A DNA stretch of 8,156 nucleotides from an uncultured Chloroflexota bacterium (GTDB lineage Bacteria > Chloroflexota > Dehalococcoidia > SAR202 > UBA11138), in NCBI GenBank assembly GCA_913046025.1, contig CAJWRP010000075.1, positions 1 to 8,156 on the forward strand, written 5' to 3'. The position numbers and the translations under genes were made by a program. The first letter of the stretch is position 1. Each line of letters opens with the position of its first letter. Shown here piece by piece: positions 5,285 to 8,156 of the stretch. The notes below the pieces were generated by a model, which saw nothing but the letters and a program-made list of their open reading frames with translations, was not told the origin of the DNA and did not search any database.

Positions 5285-7750
5285 TCAACTCATCTCCGCA
5301 GAAACGCCTTCGTAGTAAACATCGAATACTTCAGAAAGTGCCCTGTTTTCTTGGAGTTGCAGGTCGGGATCTGATTCCAACAGCTTAATGGCCTCGTGTC
5401 TGGCCACCGAAAGAATGTCCTGGTCCATAATGCTGGCAACTTTCATGTCCGGCAGACCGCTCTGGCGAGTCCCAAGATAATCGCCGGGGCCACGCAGCCG
5501 CAGGTCCTCCTCAGCCAGTTGGAAGCCGTCACTTACGCGCTCCACTATCTTCATCCGTTCTCGGGCGTCAGCGCCAGGGGAGTCGGATAGCAAAAGGCAG
5601 TAGCTCTGATGCTCGCCTCTTCCCACACGGCCGCGGAACTGGTGAAGCTGGGATAAGCCGAACCTGTCTCCGCCGTCCACTAGCATGACGGTGGCGTTTG
5701 GCACATCGATACCCACTTCAATCACAGGTGTGGACACCAGGATATCCAGCTCGCCAGCCTTGAATGAGTTCATGATTTCCGCCTTTTCGGCCATGCGCAT
5801 GCGCCCATGAAGCAGCCCCAGCCGTAAGTCCGGGAAGACGATGGTTGAGAGACGCTGAAACTCTACAGTCGCCGCCCTGGCTTGCACGACCTCTGACTCC
5901 TCTATTAGAGGGCAGACGATAAAGGCTTGTCTGCCCTCCTCAACCTGCTTTCGAATAAAACCGTAGGCAGTCGTCCGCTTCTCTGGCTCCACCCATTTGG
6001 TGCGGATCGTCAGCCTGCCCGGCGGCATTTCGTCTATCGCAGATACATCCAGGTCGCCGTAAAGGGTCAGCGCCAGCGATCGTGGTATTGGCGTCGCCGA
6101 CATAGCTAGCACGTGGGGCCGGACGCCCTTCTCGCGCAGTGACGCCCTTTGAATGACTCCAAACCTGTGCTGCTCATCCACCACGATCAGCGCTAGATTA
6201 GGAATATCAACGGTATCCTGAATGAGCGCCTGAGTGCCGATGACTATGTCCACCTCGCCATCGGCTATGCGCTGGTGCATCTGCTCCTTGTCTTTCTTAC
6301 GCAGGCTTCCAAGCAGGAGGCCAATCGTGACCGGCCTGGGCAGAGGGTTTGCCGGCACAGTCACAAAGTTCTGGATATCATCGGACACCGCTGAGCCGGA
6401 AAGAAGCTGGGTCAGGGTGAATAAGTGCTGCTCCGCCAGTATCTCTGTTGGCGCCATGAGAGCGCCCCGCTTGCCGTTGAAAACAGCGGCCAGCAATGCA
6501 GCCGTGGCCACAACCGTTTTGCCGCTGCCCACATCTCCCTGCAGAAGGCGACTCATCGGCCAGTCCTTCGTGATATCGCCTAATATCTCACCAAGCACCC
6601 TGTCCTGCGCACCTGTTAGCTCGTATGGCAGCGAACCCAGGAACGCTTTCAGGCCGTCAGTGTCAGCTTCCAGGGCAATGGCTCTGCCCGCCTCTTGCCA
6701 GCTTTGCCTGCGACTGATGACCGCCAACTGCAGCATGAAAAGCTCGTCGAAGGCCAGTCTGCGCCGCGCTGGCGAAAGCTCTGACTGTGAGTCCGGGTAG
6801 TGCATCTGGGTAATGGCCTTGGTCAGCCCCATGAGGCCTGCGTCGGCAATGACCTTCTTCGGCATGAATTCGTGGACCTGGCCTAAACAGGTGTCAACGG
6901 CCTCTTTGACGACACGGCGTAGCGTGCGTTGGGGCAGGCCTACGGTAGACGGGTATACAGGGACCAGGCGACCGGTGTGAACGAGGTCCTCCATGTCTTT
7001 AAGTATCTCGTACTCTGGCGACTTGAAAATAATTTGGCCTTTGTAGACCTCGGGACGTCCGCTGATAAGCACCTGGGAGCCGGCAGCCAGGGTTTTTGCC
7101 ATGTATGGCTGGTTGAACCAGATAGCCCGGAAATTGCCTGTGTCGTCGCCCAGAACGGCCTGTGTGGACTTGCGCTTGGGATGGCCCGTCAGACTCGCCT
7201 CCCATACGGTGACCGATACCGTCTGGTCTTCGCCCGGTACGATGTCCGCGACTTTTCGCAGCCTGGCGAAGTCGTTGTGCCTGTGCGGGAAGTGGAAGAC
7301 CAGGTCCCTGACCGTCTGCATGTTCAGATTTCTGAGCCTGGCTTCGTTTCGCTTCGTAACGGAGCGCAAGGCCATGATATCGTCGTCCAGACCTACGCTG
7401 GTGGGCTTTGCGGCGGCCTTTGCACGGCGAGGCGACGCGGGTTTCTTCTTGGCTGGAGGATTCGCAGATGGCGCTGGTCTGCTAGCTGACTTTGCGACTC
7501 CGGCAGCCGGAGCCAACCCCATCTTCTTCATGGCAACATGTGCCCATTTGACGCGGTCGTCGGGACTAAGCTCGGTGTAGGAAGGAGGCTCGCCCAGCGT
7601 GACATTAAGCTCATCCGCCCAGCGCGTCAGGAATTTGTCCAGTCCACCCATAACGGTGGTGTCTAGCCAGCCCTTGTCGCGCTCCTGAACAAGTATCTTG
7701 GCCAGGGCTTCCAGCTTGGAGCTCGTGTTGCTTGTCGATGAAGTAGCCAT
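5285..7750 (-). CDS. recG: ATP-dependent DNA helicase RecG with N-terminal extension
   Basis: RecG is a double-strand DNA translocase that reverses stalled forks and migrates branched recombination intermediates. This copy has 821 residues against about 690 in E. coli. Residues about 125-260 hold the wedge/OB-fold domain. Superfamily 2 motifs follow: GDVGSGKT (405-412, Walker A), DEQH (525-528, the RecG-type motif II), SATPIPRS (551-558), and QFRGRVGRG (704-712, motif VI). The RecG-specific C-terminal block LRLRGPGDYLGTRQSG lies at 750-765. The extra length is at the N-terminus: a predicted helical module (about residues 11-80) followed by an Ala/Lys/Pro-rich linker (about 82-118). No stop or lesion interrupts it. 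I see no clear Shine-Dalgarno before the ATG at 7750, so translation may depend on the upstream DegV gene or on a weak site. The DegV stop is 83 bases upstream on the same strand, consistent with one transcription unit. Confidence 0.97.
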   Translation of the reverse strand: MATSSTSNTSSKLEALAKILVQERDKGWLDTTVMGGLDKFLTRWADELNVTLGEPPSYTELSPDDRVKWAHVAMKKMGLAPAAGVAKSASRPAPSANPPAKKKPASPRRAKAAAKPTSVGLDDDIMALRSVTKRNEARLRNLNMQTVRDLVFHFPHRHNDFARLRKVADIVPGEDQTVSVTVWEASLTGHPKRKSTQAVLGDDTGNFRAIWFNQPYMAKTLAAGSQVLISGRPEVYKGQIIFKSPEYEILKDMEDLVHTGRLVPVYPSTVGLPQRTLRRVVKEAVDTCLGQVHEFMPKKVIADAGLMGLTKAITQMHYPDSQSELSPARRRLAFDELFMLQLAVISRRQSWQEAGRAIALEADTDGLKAFLGSLPYELTGAQDRVLGEILGDITKDWPMSRLLQGDVGSGKTVVATAALLAAVFNGKRGALMAPTEILAEQHLFTLTQLLSGSAVSDDIQNFVTVPANPLPRPVTIGLLLGSLRKKDKEQMHQRIADGEVDIVIGTQALIQDTVDIPNLALIVVDEQHRFGVIQRASLREKGVRPHVLAMSATPIPRSLALTLYGDLDVSAIDEMPPGRLTIRTKWVEPEKRTTAYGFIRKQVEEGRQAFIVCPLIEESEVVQARAATVEFQRLSTIVFPDLRLGLLHGRMRMAEKAEIMNSFKAGELDILVSTPVIEVGIDVPNATVMLVDGGDRFGLSQLHQFRGRVGRGEHQSYCLLLSDSPGADARERMKIVERVSDGFQLAEEDLRLRGPGDYLGTRQSGLPDMKVASIMDQDILSVARHEAIKLLESDPDLQLQENRALSEVFDVYYEGVSAEMS

Positions 7751-7816
7751 CGATCTGATTTTAACCGAGGTAAGTACGCATGTTCCACAGCAATGGACGG
7801 AAATCGGTCTGATTTT
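7749..7816. repeat. Near-identical direct repeat in the DegV-recG gap
   Basis: ATCGATCTGATTTT (7749-7762) and ATCGGTCTGATTTT (7803-7816) agree at 13 of 14 positions and lie 54 bases apart. The first copy overlaps the recG start codon on the minus strand. A short tandem duplication, a pair of regulator half-sites or chance are all possible. Confidence 0.4.
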
Positions 7817-7833
7817 TGCCTTTTCAGCGTACT

Positions 7834-8156
7834 CTAAGTGGTTGCTGACCTGATTAAAGCTATGCCTAGAGCTCCTGGGCCCGAGTAGGTGCCGATTACT
7901 GAGCCTGCCCTGGAAATCACTGGTTGACGGCCTTCCGGCAAAAGTTGGCTGAGGTTGCTGGCGAGAGATTCGGCCTCATCAGGCGTCGTGCTGTGCAATA
8001 TTGCGATGTCATCTACCGTCCCGAATTCATGGGCGGTGCGGATAAGGCGAGCGACGCCCTTGCGCCGGGTACGCTCCTTGGCAAGCTCGTTCACCTCGCC
8101 ATCGCGCAGGATGATCATGGGCTTGATGCTCAGTATCCCGCCGATAAGGGCCATTG
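7834..8156 (-). CDS. DegV-family (fatty-acid-binding) protein, C-terminal part
   Basis: The frame enters from the right edge and stops at TAG (complement of 7834-7836), giving about 106 residues of a protein usually near 280. The methionine at 8152-8154 is internal, because it sits inside the family's conserved 'GGILSIKPMI' strand. Other DegV signatures are 'RDGEV', the 'ERTRRK' helix, 'IAILHS', and the C-terminal 'VIGTYSGPGALGIAL', which lines the lipid-binding cleft. DegV/FakB proteins bind a fatty acid and present it to the kinase FakA (DAK2-domain) for phosphorylation in the FakAB systems. In many Firmicutes fakA-like genes sit next to recG, so a partner could lie just beyond the window; that is inference. 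It is on the same strand as recG, 83 bases upstream, and probably co-transcribed with it. Confidence 0.92.
   Translation of the reverse strand, partial: MALIGGILSIKPMIILRDGEVNELAKERTRRKGVARLIRTAHEFGTVDDIAILHSTTPDEAESLASNLSQLLPEGRQPVISRAGSVIGTYSGPGALGIALIRSATT

Noticed and set aside
6234..7580. Long plus-strand open frames opposite recG
   Set aside because: They are antisense shadows of a clearly conserved helicase, with no ribosome-binding site or family resemblance.
1..8156. A novel multi-gene system, CRISPR array, tRNA or mobile element
   Set aside because: No repeat-spacer pattern, tRNA fold, transposase or clustered unknown genes could be seen. All intact genes belong to known families in ordinary spacing.

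Overview
The window looks like an ordinary chromosomal segment of a bacterium of moderate GC content. It carries housekeeping and central-metabolism genes plus one stretch of gene decay. The best taxonomic guess is a Chloroflexota/Dehalococcoidia-like lineage. That guess rests on the combination of a CaiB/BaiF-type CoA-transferase, a seven-iron ferredoxin, a mitochondrial-type aconitase, and a DegV-recG pair whose RecG has a long N-terminal extension. It is an inference from gene content, not a phylogeny.

Layout. The left half is on the plus strand. First comes the 3' part of a family III CoA-transferase (1-588, cut by the window edge). Next is a small 7Fe ferredoxin (719-967) with its own strong promoter and a downstream hairpin terminator. 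Then comes a full-length aconitase (1237-3516) ending at a near-perfect terminator. The right half is on the minus strand: the C-terminal part of a DegV-family protein (cut by the right edge), recG (7750 down to 5285), and a small VOC-fold protein (5055 down to 4627). The VOC gene has a consensus promoter and ends at a hairpin that can work in both directions.

Between the two convergent blocks lies about 1 kb (3570-4566) with no intact gene. It holds a CvpA-family membrane-protein gene that is broken by a frameshift and also lacks a normal start codon. It may also hold a remnant resembling the C-terminus of a Gfo/Idh/MocA oxidoreductase. The flanking terminators insulate this dead zone.

Function. 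The aconitase serves the TCA cycle (citrate to isocitrate). The ferredoxin is a low-potential electron carrier that could serve 2-oxoacid:ferredoxin oxidoreductases or similar enzymes. The CoA-transferase moves CoA between carboxylic acids. RecG remodels stalled replication forks and recombination intermediates, and DegV-family proteins bind fatty acids. I found no CRISPR array, tRNA, rRNA, insertion sequence, toxin-antitoxin pair or defence system, and nothing that amounts to a previously undescribed system. The most interesting items are the decayed CvpA locus, the eukaryote-like aconitase, the RecG N-terminal extension, and a palindrome at the predicted transcription start of the VOC gene.
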